A stretch of 64,000 nucleotides of DNA from Brachypodium distachyon (taxonomy: Eukaryota > Streptophyta > Magnoliopsida > Poales > Poaceae): the NCBI RefSeq assembly GCF_000005505.3, contig NC_016134.3, positions 5,332,001 to 5,396,000 on the forward strand, written 5' to 3'. How positions within the stretch are numbered: position 1 is the first letter of the stretch; each line of letters starts with the position of its first letter. Made by a program: the position numbers and the translations under genes. Shown piece by piece: positions 36,348-48,862 of the stretch. The notes beneath the pieces are model-generated. The model ran no database searches. It was not told the DNA's origin and saw only the letters and a list, made by a program, of their open reading frames with translations.

Positions 36348-36941
36348 ATGGCCATGGCGGTGGGTGCTGCATCGGAGAGGAAGGCGAAGCTCTGGGAGCT
36401 GGCGCTGCGCTGCCTGATCTGCCTGCTAGGAACCCTGGCAGCGGCGCTGGTGGCGACGGACAGCCAGACGAGGACCTTCTTCTCGCTGGAGAAGAAGGCC
36501 AGGTACACGGACATGAAGGCCCTGGTGCTCCTCGTGGCCGCCAACGGCGCCGCCGCCGCCTACAGCCTCCTCCAGGCCTTCCGGTGCGCCGTCTCCATCG
36601 CCCGCGGCGGAAGCGGAAGCAGCAGCAGCAAGGTGGTGGCGTGGTCCGTGTTCTCGGGGGACCAGCTGCTGGCGTACGCGACGCTGGCGGCGACGGCGGC
36701 GGCGGCGCAGGCGTCGGCGATCGGGAAGAAGGGGCAGCCGGAGCTGCAGTGGATGGGGATCTGCGACCTCTACGGCGCCTTCTGCAGGCAGGTCGGCGGC
36801 GGCATCGCCTGCGCCGTCGGGGCGGGGGTCGCCGCCGTGGTCCTCGCCCCTGTTTCTGCCTTCAATCTCTTCCGCCTCTATGGTGGTGGCGGCGGAAAGG
36901 GGTACGGCGGGGATGCTAGAAACGGCGGAGCGACTTGGTAG
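36348..36941 (+). CDS. CASP-like four-helix membrane protein (CASPL2 group)
   Basis: CASP-like proteins are plasma-membrane proteins related to Casparian-strip scaffolds. This is a single-exon frame of 197 residues from ATG 36348 (MAMAVGAASERKAK). Four membrane helices are visible at about 18-36, 56-78, 98-123 and 150-178. Conserved positions are the Arg in helix 1 (ELALRCLICLL) and the Asp in helix 3 (SGDQLLAYATLAA), with the CASPL2 marks YTDMKALVLLVAANG, GQPELQWMGICDLYG, FCRQVGGGI and SAFNLFRLYGG. The Gly-rich tail ends in TW. The upstream in-frame ATG at 36219 lies before the TATA box and is rejected. It resembles the 2B subgroup most, but function in a specific tissue cannot be read. No break is seen. 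Confidence 0.9.
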   Translation: MAMAVGAASERKAKLWELALRCLICLLGTLAAALVATDSQTRTFFSLEKKARYTDMKALVLLVAANGAAAAYSLLQAFRCAVSIARGGSGSSSSKVVAWSVFSGDQLLAYATLAATAAAAQASAIGKKGQPELQWMGICDLYGAFCRQVGGGIACAVGAGVAAVVLAPVSAFNLFRLYGGGGGKGYGGDARNGGATW

Positions 36942-38005
36942 GGATTGATTGATGGATGCACCGGCGTCGGAGAAGAAGATCTTCTTAATTAGCCAGTGTA
37001 ATCGAACTAAAGGAGTACTGTGTTTCAGAATGTACTGTAGAATGGATCATCTCTCTGTCTGAACTCTGAAGATGAGTCTTAATTTGTCGGTTGATTTACC
37101 TTTCCTCCTGGAGAAACAGATTAACTGAACTGCCTGAGGTCCTGATCAAATTGCATTTCCTAGATGAAAAACATCAACAATGATCATGGTAATCTCGTCC
37201 TAACTAGATAATGGAGATGTTCATGCTGTTGGTTGGTGACTTGGTGTGAAACGGCCCCCCTTTTCTCTAGTTGAGCACTAGTATCGCAGTATTGGAGGGC
37301 ACGCGTGCTGCTAGTCCACTGATGATGTCTTTAATCAAAGGCGATCATGGTAATCTCTACCGGTTTTGCCGTCATTTAGATAACCAGCTGCACGCAATTT
37401 CACGAGCAATTGGCAAGAACACTTTTCTAGTTTTACGTGGATTTTCGATCCTGTAGCATAGCAAGGACTACCGCAACAAGTTCACAGCTCATGTTTGAAC
37501 GGCTAAAGACGCTTAGCCATTTTTTTCAACAAAGGAAAAGAAGAAAAAAGAAGTGGATAAATGAGCCAGCCATTTTTTCATTTCAGATCCGTTACCAATT
37601 CTGGAAAAGACGGCGGCCGAAGTACTCAGTCTGTGTATTTGGGCCGACTCCAGATTCAGACACGGCCCACTCGGTAGTCACATGCAAGCCCAGAAATGGA
37701 AGTTTCCGCAGCGGCGTGCCTACCGTTCCACGTACCGAGTCCATACACCGCTGTCTCCCCGCCTCCGAACAGCCTCGCTTTATCAGAACCGTACTAACGG
37801 GATCATGCGGTCCATACTTATCCGGTGTATGGACCCTGTGCACGCGCACGCGCCCGGCTCGCTCTTAATCAGGAGTTCTGTACAAACCCCCCTGCTTTTC
37901 GCCCATAACCCCGCATCTCTGACCCCGCTTCTTCTCCGACCCCGGCGCCGTCTCCGCAGCCTGCATCGTCGTCTCCGGCCGGTTCTCCTGCTCCGGCACG
38001 CAAGG
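36942..38005. other. Intergenic region between CASPL and the RAMP4-like gene
   Basis: It contains the CASPL 3' UTR and, in its GC-richer end (37630-38005), the likely promoter and 5' UTR of the RAMP4-like gene. The open frames at 37437-38083 are not recognised and overlap on both strands. Confidence 0.4.
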
Positions 38006-41000
38006 ATGGTAAGAGAGAATCAAAGACCCTTTTCCTTCCCCGTGCACTTTTCTGCGTGCTTTCGTCGTTCTGCTCGCGTCTGAAGGATTTACGCCGGGTT
38101 CACACCATATCCCCTTTGATCCATGGTGATACAAATGCTTATCCAATAGGTTCGATCGGGGGTGAGGAGTGCAGGGTGTGATTTTTTCTTATCGAACCGC
38201 CCGAAATTAGCTTCAGGGCGGGGCGGGCCATCAGCTTGGTATTGATTTGGGAATGTTCGGCTGCGGTTTTCAATAGACGTATTACCTTGCATAGGGATCT
38301 GACCATACGTTTTGGGATTGGCCCTCTATGGAGTCGGGATTTGTTACCGGGAGTTTATGCTTCAGGTATTTTTTGATGCAGATTGATAACGAACCCAAAA
38401 TAGTGGTGGATCTGTATGTGAGCATGCCAATTGTTTTATACGCAAATTTTAGCCCTGATTAGTGCACTTTGTCTTTGATTCTTTTATTTTTTACGAAACA
38501 GCTGCAGCGAGCTATTCATTGCCAAAGAGGTCGGACGGAGTCCAACCGGAAGATTACAAGTAAAACACAAAAAATAAAACAACTAGAGCTTTGTCTTTGA
38601 TTCTAGTGCTCATTGCTGTCTATATCTCTGATGCTCATTGCTCTTTGCATCTCTGATGGTGTGCTGCAATTTGCAATGTCTCGACAACAATTGATACCCC
38701 CCTTGTAGGTTACCAACTTCCATCTGCAGTTAGAAATGTACTTGCTTTTTCTTGTTGTTAAACTACCATCGTTTGATTTAGATTTGTTTGTGGGCATGAG
38801 CAAGTTAAGGTGTTCAAGGCTTCAAGTTCAACATGTGAGGTGGCAATTGACAAATGAGTAGTTAGGTCAGATAGAATCTGTAAATTATATTGTGGGGGTT
38901 ATTAGTCATCAATTTCAGTGGAACAATTATAAGATGCTAACCAATATCATATTAATACTGATGATGGAAGTGACAAGAAATTTGATTTTACATGATTTAT
39001 ATGCGGTCTTTTTTAACTGATTAGTACGAAGGGGGATCAGAAGACCACTTTTTGTGCAACCAAATATGTTTCTTTTGTCTTGTTGTGGTACTAAAAAACA
39101 AAATATCAACAGAAAAGTAATCTTTGTCAACTTTGTTTTTTTATTCTGGTTTCATTTGTGTTCACAGACTACTTCAAGGCGTCTTGCTGACAAAAAGAGT
39201 GCAAAGTTCCAGAAGAACATCACAAAGAGGGGCTCTGTGCCTGAAACTACAGTGAAGAAGGGTAATGACTATCCTGTTGGACCTATTGTGCTTGGATTCT
39301 TCATCTTTGTGGTCATTGGATCATGTAAGCTTCCTACCTAGCCTTTGCTAATCTCCCTTCTGTTTGATTCCTTTAGGTATCCTTATGCTGCATCTCTTGC
39401 CAGTGCACAAATGCATCATTATATATGTCTCTATAGCGTACTAAAATTAATGCACAAAATTCGTGAGATGTGACAGTTTAGAATGTACTACATCAGCTTA
39501 TTAAAAGAGTTGCACCACATTTAGTGGAAGTTTTCTTCCTCTGTTCATGCTAATCCTTTGTCCCTAGTTTGAGTATACATCCCATCGCTCATGAGTTAAT
39601 TGCTCAGACATTGTTACACGATATACATATCTCTATAGGGTTCCAAGGGGGACGAGTCAGTAACTAGCCAGTTGCTGCTGTCAGTTTTGACCGACCCTCC
39701 ATTGTGTGAAATAGATGTCGTATCTCGTAAACATGTCACTCCGTGCTGCTTCATAGAAGATGTCCTATTTCAGCTACCAGCAGTCTGATCCGCTGGGAGC
39801 TGCTTGCCTGTTCACTTGTCGCATGACACTTTGCCGGTCTTCGGTTCTGCCACCACTTACTCGTTGGCAGCCCTCTCATCATCTCCACCCAGTACCCGCG
39901 ACAGGTCAATGTTCACTTAGTTCTTGCACCTGTTGGAATTTTCTCCTTGGTTTTTGGGATGTAATCATGTAAAGGAGACTTGAGTGCTGTTCGAAGTTCT
40001 ATTTAGCCTGTGAAATGAAAAAGATAAAGAATCGCTCCGACCACCCATCTATTTTTAGAGGATGTGCCAATTGGATATGTTGCAGGAAATTTCTTTCTTC
40101 ACAATTTGGTGCCTGACTTAGATTGAAGTTCATGCCACAGAGGGACAGCTTCAACAAGGAACACTCCACAAAATGAAAGTGAAACCCAAAGCAAGTTCAT
40201 ATAGAAGTCTTGAGTGGAACTTCCCAAATCGGTTGTTTCTAACTCTAGGCCGGCAAATTCTTGACCCTCAGTTTCCTGCCAATAAAGGACAACCGGGCTG
40301 CGCTCAAGACATCAAGAAGCTATCCACAAAGTGAGTTCTCCACCTACTAGGATTGATCTGGTGATCAGGGAGAACTCTAATTAGTCTTTCTAACCATATT
40401 AGAGGACTATAACTAGCATCTCTAAGGACATTCTAATTAGGATCTAGCTAGAGTAGGGTCTAACAGAGTAACAGTCATTCAAACCAAAATCCCGAGTCTA
40501 TGAACCACGATTTTGAGCCCAATACTGGAAATCATGTTTTGCTGGCGTATCTGCTCTGACAAGCAATTGGACCCAAAGGACCCACTGCCATCGTTACACT
40601 CAGGAGTTCCAGAACATTAAGTCGGGCTACTGCAGCTGTCCTGTGGCTGCCGCCGCCACTGGTTAATTCTCTGTCCTAGGCAGAGGTGAAATAATTTGTA
40701 TTTTGGTAAAATTCATCAACGCATTTTCTGCCCTTACTTCGTCCTCCACATAAAAAACTGCTATAGTAAGTAGAGATTTCAATTGAGGATCTCATTGCAA
40801 CCCTTGGTGTGGAGGAAAACAGAAGAGCAAAGTGTCGTGTCAACATATTATTTCCCTATATATTTTGCTGTTCTGTCTAATTTTCTAATTTTTGCTGTAA
40901 GTTTTAATGAGTATATATTACCCAAGACAAATGGAAAGTTCTCCGAACTTGGAAGTCATGTTTATTTGTCACTATAATGTTGGTCAATTTCTTCCGTAGA

Positions 41001-41292
41001 TGTAACTATCATTCATGTCAGCTGTATATATGAGCAATCAACTTACGTTGTTAACTTCATCGGCTAAGCAAATTCCACATCTAATCAGCATATTACATGC
41101 TTCAAATGCTAAGCTACTGGCAATTATACTTGTAACATTTGTATGTGAGACTTGCATTTGTGAGCAATGTGCATTTCTTTACTAAAGTTAAGGTAGTGAT
41201 CTAATAAAAGGAAATCTAACTTGGTGCAACATTGGTTCTTTGCAGCCTTGTTTCAGATTATCAGGACAGCCACTAGCGGCGGGATGGCTTAA
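38006..41292 (+). CDS. RAMP4/SERP-like ER stress-associated protein
   Basis: Homologue of RAMP4/SERP1, a tail-anchored protein of the Sec61 translocon that stabilises membrane proteins during ER stress. Three coding exons join as 38006-38008, 39168-39324 and 41246-41292, giving 68 residues. The first exon contributes only the ATG, followed by the donor GTAAGAG. Exon 2 starts after TTCACAG with TTSRRLADKKSAKFQKNITK. The sequence RGSVPETTVKKGNDYPVGP precedes a single membrane helix (about residues 40-60), and exon 3 ends QIIRTATSGGMA. The length and ending equal the known plant family. The introns are 1.16 and 1.92 kb. The ATG call depends on homology, since the short exon has no coding signal of its own. 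Confidence 0.88.
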
Positions 41293-42299
41293 GGTCGAGC
41301 TAAAATAGGACTATCTGTATCAGAGTTTCATCAATGTGTTTGGGAGGCAATTTATGTACCCCAATAGTAAAGTTCGTTCCTGGATGATGTTGAGAGTGAA
41401 TCTTACGTCTGTCTTCTGTTACTAAGTTACTAAGTCTAAATTAGGAGCTGGAGTCATGCACATGTTTAAGCTTTGAAAAATGATATAATAGAACTTTAAG
41501 CATTCAGGATAAGAATTAGTTTTCTTCTCTTTGTGATAATTTTTCATGTTGACCACCAGTCCATCATGCACAAGTTTTGTCTTAAGTGGCCTGAGTGAAC
41601 TGAGTTAACTGTTGTGGTTGCATAACCCTTGTCTGATGGTTCCCTGAATGGCATAGATGATGTCCTTGGTGTCCTGGCAATGTACGCACTACTAATGCAA
41701 AGTGTGAGCATTTAGCATATGGACAAAATAGTTTATTAACACGGATATCTGTGTACATGATGACATAACCTCAGTATGCATGTTCTGAAGTCAAACATGC
41801 AAATGTAAGGCAGCAAATTTGTTGACAGTCCAAACCAAATTAGCAACATGAAAAATCTAGAATTTTGGATCCATCCCTCCATTGATTTACTTAAGATCCT
41901 GCTGCCCTCTTCCTCCATGCGGTTGCCGCGCCTTCTCGGTCACCCTTGTGAGATGATATCAGTTGCCTCACGAAAGACTGGAGGGAGCTGACGTCCGCAT
42001 CAAGGGCATCTGGCTTCCTTGGAGCCCAGATATCAAGTTTTCCTTTGTTACTGTGAGGAGGTAAGAGGAGCACGACGACGTCGTGCCATATTTTCGGTGA
42101 ATAAGGCAAGGAAATCACACCAAGCATGACTTTGTACTCAAAACTTGTTCCAAGTTCCGGCAACAATGCAGCGTTTCTTGGAATTTGTTCTACTGTAGTA
42201 ATGCCTCGCTCTCTATAATCAGCAGATTGCCACAATATGCAACCAATGATTCCAAAAAAATATACACATGGCAGCAGCAAGAGATGCCAAGATGCTTCA
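41293..42299. other. 3' flank of the RAMP4-like gene and UGT downstream sequence
   Basis: 41293-41520 should be the 3' UTR. A minus-strand frame at 41891-42340 follows on from the UGT pseudogene but past its stop codon, and it has no known relative. I see nothing else. Confidence 0.4.
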
Positions 42300-42501
42300 T
42301 CATTGCCGCCTCCGAACAAATCTATCAATGTACCTCTCATGGCACTCTCTGTCCTCTACAATCTCCTGCATCCTCTTGGCATTGGCAGCAAACACCCTCT
42401 TTCCTTCTTCCTCCACGGCAACAGCCTGGATCGCGGCGGCGACGCCTTTCCGGTGAAACAACCCATCATCTCCATCTCTCACCACCCGCACCCCGACCTT
42501 C

Positions 42502-43456
42502 TGTTGAATAATTAGGTAATTTCGATGAATATTTAATTCAGAAAGACAGTGTGTAAAACATGTAGCACATTATATCATGCAAACTAGACAAATTAAATAG
42601 CAACGCACACCAATAAAACTCATCTAATTTCACGGCATGAATAGTAGAACTACTAATCAAAATCAACAAGAAAGAGCAGATTACGTACGGTGCTGTGATC
42701 TTTTCTTGTGTTTGTTTGTTGAGGTCGGTGACGAGTCCGGTGGCGTCGATGTTCACGCCAGCAGCAGCTGCAGCCTTGACTACCTCCTGAGCAGCGGCTA
42801 GTGCCTGCGCTTGCGCCTGTGCAGCAGCAGTTGCCTGGGTTTGGAGTTGGGCAGCCTGCTACTGTGCTTGGAGTTGCGCAGCCTGCTGCTGCTGAGCTAG
42901 AGCGGCAGCCTGAGCCACGAGATCTCCGAGGTCATCGGCCATTGGTGATGAAGATGCCGACGAAACAGAGACGTGAACAAGCGAGCAGTCGCGTGAGAAC
43001 GCTCCCCAAAAACCTTATCGACTGTCTCCCGGGCAGGATCTCGAAGGTCGGGGTTCCGGAGGCCTGCTCTCCCGGCGATCTGTGCACGCAGTCGACGGGA
43101 TGGAGTAGCAGTTGGCAGCGAACAACGAGATTGCAATTATCGGGATTTGTTACGCGTTCGCAACGGATTCCGACTGCCAAAAAGATAAGCACGACCCGGC
43201 ACGGCTCGAACTCGATCCACGAAAGCGGCGCGCGCGCGTCGTGACGAGGCGAGCGGAGGAGGAGGAGGAGAAGCGCGCGTAGGGATTTCCCTTGTTCACT
43301 TGCTCAAGAGGTGAGAACCAACATACCTTATATATTGGTCCAACTCAGCAATGTGGGACTATTCCCACTTCCTCGTCCCACTATATGAATGGGCTTTTGA
43401 GATTTTCCAGAAATTAATTTCAGATTGGGCCTTGGGCCTAACCCAAAATTCCAACA
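42502..43456 (-). repeat. 3' LTR of the copia-type element (955 bp)
   Basis: It is homologous to 47991-48862. It contains a 27-bp extra Gln/Ala-coding block and a stop inside the LTR-borne Q/A-rich frame that the 5' LTR copy lacks. Confidence 0.92.
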
Positions 43457-44005
43457 ATCCCCCACAATATCTCATAAGCACATAAAATTGCCGTTGATCC
43501 AAAACTCTGTTTTTGATATACCAACGTTTCAGTGGAGACCGGTTAAGGTTGAACATCCACCTAAACAAATTGCTTCACTCACGCACAACTGAACAATGGA
43601 CAAATCTTGAATTGTCAGTTTTCTGTGTTAGAGCTTCACTAAATTGTTGTCTGGTACTGAGCTGCCGAATGCTACCCCGCGGTGTGGAGCATATAAGTCA
43701 TTCTCCAGGCCTTTTCATGAGCTTACTAGAGACCACCCAAATCTCATAGACTGTGACCAACAGTCAAGCTCATATAGGTGTGTTATTTAGAGACTACTCT
43801 GTAGGACAGTATCTCCCTTGCAAATTAATGCAACGCGTTTGAACACATTAAGTTAAACAACCTACCATACAGTACACGAGAGTAATGCATCGTCAACGAA
43901 GTGGGATAAAGAATGTACACTCTCCTCAGTTATCCAATGACTTGTTTCCCAGGTCCTAATTCACGGGATCTCCGATCACATAGGTTGGTTTACCGCCATG
44001 GTAAC
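43457..44005 (-). other. 3' untranslated part of the copia-type element
   Basis: Sequence between the end of the RNase H frame and the 3' LTR. It has no coding frame of note and ends in the purine tract. Confidence 0.7.
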
Positions 44006-45343
44006 TCACGTGGGTCGCAATCCCATCTCCCTTGATGCAGATTCTATCACATTCCTTGATAGACCCTTTGTAAAGGGATCTGCCAAATTTTTAGCCGTTG
44101 GGATATATCCAAATGCTATTATTCTGGAATTTCTCATTGCTCTGACAGATTTCAAACGTCTCCTGACGTGTCTTGATGACTTCATGTTATCTTTAGAACT
44201 GTTCACTTTGACTATCACAGTTTGATTGTCACAGTTCATAAGAATCGCTGGTATTGGTTTTTCAACAATCGGCAAGTCCATCAAGAGCTCACGAAGCCAG
44301 TCGGCTTCAACTGTGGATGTATCTAATGCTGAAAGTTCTGCTTCCATTGTTGATCTGGTTAAGATCGTTTGCTTGCAAGACTTCCATGAAACAGCGCCTC
44401 CTCCGAGTGTGAACACATATCCACTCGTGGCCTTTAGCTCGTCAACATCAGATATCCAGTTTGAATCACTATAACCCTCAAGTACCTTGGGGTACCCAGT
44501 ATAGTGTATACCATAGCCCATTGTGCCCTTTAGATAGCGCATGACCCTCTCGAGTGCACTCCAATGATCATCTCCCGGATTCTTATTGAACCGACTCAGT
44601 TTGCTCACAGCAAAAGAGATGTCAGGTCTAGTTGCGCTAGCCAAATACATGAGTGAACCAATAATCTGAGAATATCTCAGTTGGTCTCTTCCAATTATGT
44701 GATTCTTTCGAAGCAGAACGCTTGGATCATAAGGAGTTGGAGAAGGTTTACAATCAGCATAGCCAAAACGACTCAAGATCTTCTCCACATAGTGAGATTG
44801 CAACAAAGTGATCTCACCATTGTCGCCTCTCACGAGCTTGATGTTCAGAATAACATCAGCTACACCAAGGTCTTTCATGTCAAAGCACTTCGACAAGAAA
44901 GTCTTTACCTCTTCAATCACTTTGAGGTTAGTCCCAAATATTAGTATGTCATCGACATACAAACAAAGTATAACTCCCTCACCCCCACCATGGCGGTAGT
45001 ATACACATTTGTCAGCTTCGTTTACAACAAAGCCGGCAGATGTTAAAGTTTTGTCAAACTTCTCATGCCATTGCTTAGTAGCTTGTTTCAGGCCATACAG
45101 AGACTTTAATAACTTACACACTTTGCCTTCATGACCATTTATTACAAATCCATCTGGCTGGTTCATGTAAATTTCCTCGTCCAACTCTCCGTTAAGGAAA
45201 GCTGTCTTAACGTCCATTTGATGGACGATCAGACCATATGAGGCAGCCAGTGATAGTAATACTCTGATTGTGGTCAATCGAGCTACAGGTGAGTAAGTAT
45301 CAAAGAAATCTTCACCTTCTTTCTGGGTAAAACCCTTGGCCAC
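44006..45343 (-). CDS. Copia pol: reverse transcriptase and RNase H segment
   Basis: A 445-residue open segment of the element's polyprotein, with the RT active-site box [11 protein letters not shown] at about residues 125-135 and the copia RNase H mark MEAELSALD. Continuity upstream is lost at in-frame stops near 45428 and 45641, so it is a fragment of a broken polyprotein and not a host gene. The start at 45343 is merely the first Met after the break. Confidence 0.9.
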   Translation of the reverse strand: MAKGFTQKEGEDFFDTYSPVARLTTIRVLLSLAASYGLIVHQMDVKTAFLNGELDEEIYMNQPDGFVINGHEGKVCKLLKSLYGLKQATKQWHEKFDKTLTSAGFVVNEADKCVYYRHGGGEGVILCLYVDDILIFGTNLKVIEEVKTFLSKCFDMKDLGVADVILNIKLVRGDNGEITLLQSHYVEKILSRFGYADCKPSPTPYDPSVLLRKNHIIGRDQLRYSQIIGSLMYLASATRPDISFAVSKLSRFNKNPGDDHWSALERVMRYLKGTMGYGIHYTGYPKVLEGYSDSNWISDVDELKATSGYVFTLGGGAVSWKSCKQTILTRSTMEAELSALDTSTVEADWLRELLMDLPIVEKPIPAILMNCDNQTVIVKVNSSKDNMKSSRHVRRRLKSVRAMRNSRIIAFGYIPTAKNLADPFTKGLSRNVIESASREMGLRPT

Positions 45344-45640
45344 AAGTCGCGCCTTGTACTTCTCAATAGTACCATCAGGCCTAAGCTTTTTCTTGAATAT
45401 CCACTTGCATCCTACAGGTTTGCACCGTTACGGACGGTCAACGACCTCCCACGTACCATTAGCCATGATAGAATCCATCTCACTACGAATGGCTTCCTTC
45501 CAATAGTCTGCATCCGGAGATGCAAATGCCTCATCAATGGTTTTAGGGGTGTCATCCACAAGGTACACAATGAAATCATCACCAAAGGATTTCATAATCC
45601 TTTGTCGCTTACCCCTAATAGGGGCTTCATTGTCATACTC

Positions 45641-47129
45641 CTAAGGAATCTCATCACGTGTTTGTTCAAGATTTTTCACTGGGATGATGGGTTCAGGAGC
45701 TACACCATGATCCTGATGTTCCTCTGAACTGACGGGTTCAGCAGGTACATAATGATCCTCTCTAGATGTGCTATGCATATCTCTCATGGGAAATATGTCC
45801 TCAAAAAATGTAGCATCCCTGGACTCCATAATTGTACCGACGCTCATGTCAGTTACTCCAGAATTTACAACTAAGAATCTATAGCCAACACTTCGAAGTG
45901 CGTAGCCAAGAAAGACACAATCAACGGTTTTTGGTCCAAGCTTACGTTTCTTGGTGATTGGCACATTGACTTTCGCCAAACAGCACCAAGTCCGTAAGTA
46001 AGAAAGTGTGAGTCTTTTCTTTTCCCATAGCTCGTATGGGGTGACTTTTTTTATCTTTTGGGGGAACACGATTTAGGACATGACACGAAGTCAAAAGCGC
46101 CTCCCCCCACCATGCCTTGGATAAACCAGCAGTGTCTAACATGGCGTTGACCAAGTCAGTCAGCGTGCGGTTTTTCCTCTCAGCAACCCCGTTTGACTGG
46201 GGCGAATAGGGAGGCGTCCTCTCATGGACTATGCCATGTTCCTCACAAAATGAATTAAACTCACTGGAGAAATATTCTCCACCGCGGTCGGACCGCAAAC
46301 GTTTAATTTTCTTCTCAAGTTGATTCTCAACTTCAGCTTTATAGATATTAAAATAATGCAATGCTTCATCCTTTGATTTTAATAAATACACATAACAGAA
46401 TCTAGTCGCATCATCAATGAAAGACATAAAGTAACGTTTTCCACCTTTGGTTAATACACCGTTCATCTCACAAAGATCAGAATGTATGAGCTCTAACGGT
46501 GCTAAGTTCCTCTCCCCAGCAGCCTTGCGAGGCTGCTTTGCTTGCACACAAGCTTGGCACTTCGAACTTTTAGCCACAGTGATTTTAGGGATTAAACTCA
46601 GATTTGCTAATCGCGTCATGCAACCAAAGTTAATGTGACAAAGTTGTGAATGCCAAACATTAGACTCATTATTAATAGAATTGACGCTGTTCATGACCTT
46701 ATTACAAAAATCCGAAAGGGATAAGCGGAACAAACCTCCGCACTCATAACCTTTACCAATAAATTGTCCATACTTAGACACGATAACTTTATTGGACTCA
46801 AACACTAACTTAAATCTGTCCTTGCAAAGGAGGGATCCACTAACAAGATTCTTCTGAATGGAGGGCACATGCTGCACGTTCCTCAGCTGCACGATCTTTC
46901 CCGAAGTAAACTTCAGATCCACCGTGCCAACACCATGAACAGAAGCATGGGCGCCGTTCCCCATCATCACTGAGGAGCTGATGGCCTGATATGAAGAAAA
47001 CAAGGAAATATCAGCACACACATGAATAGTTGCGCCTGTATCGACCCACCAATCGGTGGACTGACATACAGAAAATATAGTAAATAAATTACCATACCTG
47101 CCTGCATCTTCATTGTTGCCAATGGTCAA
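45641..47129 (-). CDS. Copia pol: protease, integrase and linker segment, frameshifted
   Basis: Contains the protease motif DTGATIHVC, the His-His-Cys-Cys zinc site (WHSQLCH ... CQACVQAK) and the integrase core with HSDLCE, FIDDATRF and PPYSPQSNGVAERKNRTL (D, D and E residues all present). The frame changes near 46065, just after HVLNRVPPKD, and continues in another phase to the stop at 45641. Confidence 0.88.
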
Positions 47130-47165
47130 ATTAGCAAACTTTTGCCAAATCTGTCCTCCTTTGCG

Positions 47166-47957
47166 CTACTTGCAGTTACTCGCCCAATGGCCAAGTTCTC
47201 CGCACACAAAGCAAGGATCCTTGTCCTTGTTGCCTCCTTTCTTCTTCTTCTTCTTGAAAGTGGTAGTGTTCTTTGGACCAGCATTATTGAATGTCTTTCC
47301 CTTTCCCTTGTTGTTACTGTTGTTGTGGTTGTTCCTCTGAATCATGTTGGCAGTGGACGTACCCTCTTGTGTGTTGCCTTTGGGGCCAGCATCTTTTGCT
47401 CTCGCCTTCTCCTCAACATCAAGAGTCCCAATCAGGTTCTCCACAGAGATTTCTTGTCTCTTGTGTTTTAGTGAAGTAGCAAAGTTCCTCCACGAGGGAG
47501 GAAGCTTGGCGATGATGCCCCCGGCGACAAACTTGTCGGGTAGTGGACACTTGAATTGCTCAAGTTCCTTAACCATAGTCAGTAACTCATGAGCTTGTTC
47601 CACTACAGATCGGTTTGCAACCATCTTATAGTCAAAGAACTATTCCATGACGTACAACTCACTGCCAGCGTCAGATGCGCCAAACTTAGCATCGAGCGCA
47701 TCCCACAACTCTTTGGCATCCTGATAGTGCAGATAAGCATCAACGAGCTTATCTTCCAGCTCACTACAGATCGCACCGACGACTACAACACAAGCCTCAA
47801 CATGCAACTGCTGAGAAGCAATTGTTTGAGTCTTCCCGTGTTGTACCGCCCACCATGCGCCCATAGCCACGAGCCACATATGACATTTATACTGCCACCT
47901 CTTAAAGTGCAGTCCAGTAAACACAGGTGGTTTCAATGCGACAGCAAATTGAGACAT
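47166..47957 (-). CDS. Copia gag with CCHC zinc knuckle, interrupted
   Basis: The gag start is probably the Met at 47957 (MSQFAVALKPPVFTG), only 33 bp inside the 5' LTR. An in-frame TAG at 47640-47642 splits it. The second part ends with the knuckle CFVCGELGHWASNC, followed by another TAG at 47166-47168, where intact relatives would read on into pol. Confidence 0.85.
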
Positions 47958-47990
47958 CAAAAATTGCCTACACGCATAAGGTTTTTGGAT

Positions 47991-48862
47991 TGTTGAATAA
48001 TTAGGTAATTTCGATGAATATTTAATCCAGAAAGATAGTGTGTAAAACATGTAGCACATTATATCATGCAAACTAGACAAATTAAATAGCAACGCACAGC
48101 AATAAAACTCATCTAATTTCACGGCATGAATAATATAACTACTAATCAAAATCAACAAGAAAGAGCAGATTACGTACGGTGCTGTGCTCTTTTCTTGTGT
48201 TTGTTTGTTGAGGTCGGTGACGAGTCCGGTGGCGTCGATGTTCACGCCAGCAGCAGCTGCAGCCTTGACTACCTCCTGAGCAGCGGCCAGTGCCTGCGCT
48301 TGCGCCTGTGCAGCAGCAGTTGCCTGGGTTTGGAGTTGGGCAGCCTGCTGCTGCTGAGCTAGAGCGGCAGCGGGATCTCCGAGGTCGTCGGCCATTGGTG
48401 ATGAAGATGCCGACGAAACAGAGACGTGAAGAAGCGAGCAGTCACGTGAGAACGCTCCCCAAAAACCTTATCGATCGTCTCCCGGGTAGGATCTCGAAGG
48501 TCGGGGTTCCGGAGGCCTGCTCTCCCGGCGATCTGTGCACGCAGTCGACGGGATGGAGTAGCAGTTGGTAGCGAACAAAGCACGACCCGTCACGCTCGAA
48601 CTCGAACTCGATCCATGAAACGCGGCACGCGCGCGCGTCGTGACGAGGCGAGCGGAGGAGGAGGAGGAGGGCGCGTAGGGATTTCCCTTGCTCACTTGCT
48701 CAAGAGGTGAGAACCAACATACTTTATATATTGGTCCAACTCCTCTTAAACGAGCAATGTGGGACTATTCCCACTTCCTCATCCCACTACATGAATGGGC
48801 TTTTGAGATTTTTCAGGAATTAATTTCAGATTGGGCCTTGAGCCTAACCCAAAATTCCAACA
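47991..48862 (-). repeat. 5' LTR of the copia-type element (872 bp), with coding frame
   Basis: It pairs with 42502-43456. An ATG at 48395 inside the LTR opens a Gln/Ala-rich frame (MADDLGDPAAALAQQQQ) that runs without a stop across the LTR border into gag (251 codons, to 47640). A GTACGT donor-like site lies at 48173-48178. Confidence 0.9.

Noticed and set aside
36338..36919. 193-aa frame overlapping the CASPL gene
   Set aside because: Shadow of the CASPL coding frame; the other phase has four membrane helices and family motifs.
41891..42340. 149-aa minus-strand frame as a separate gene
   Set aside because: It overlaps the UGT C-terminus in another phase and continues into its 3' flank; no family resemblance.
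47968..48178. Spliced intron joining the LTR frame to gag
   Set aside because: A GTACGT donor and a GTGTAG acceptor exist, but joining them gives an early stop; the unspliced frame is the one that stays open.
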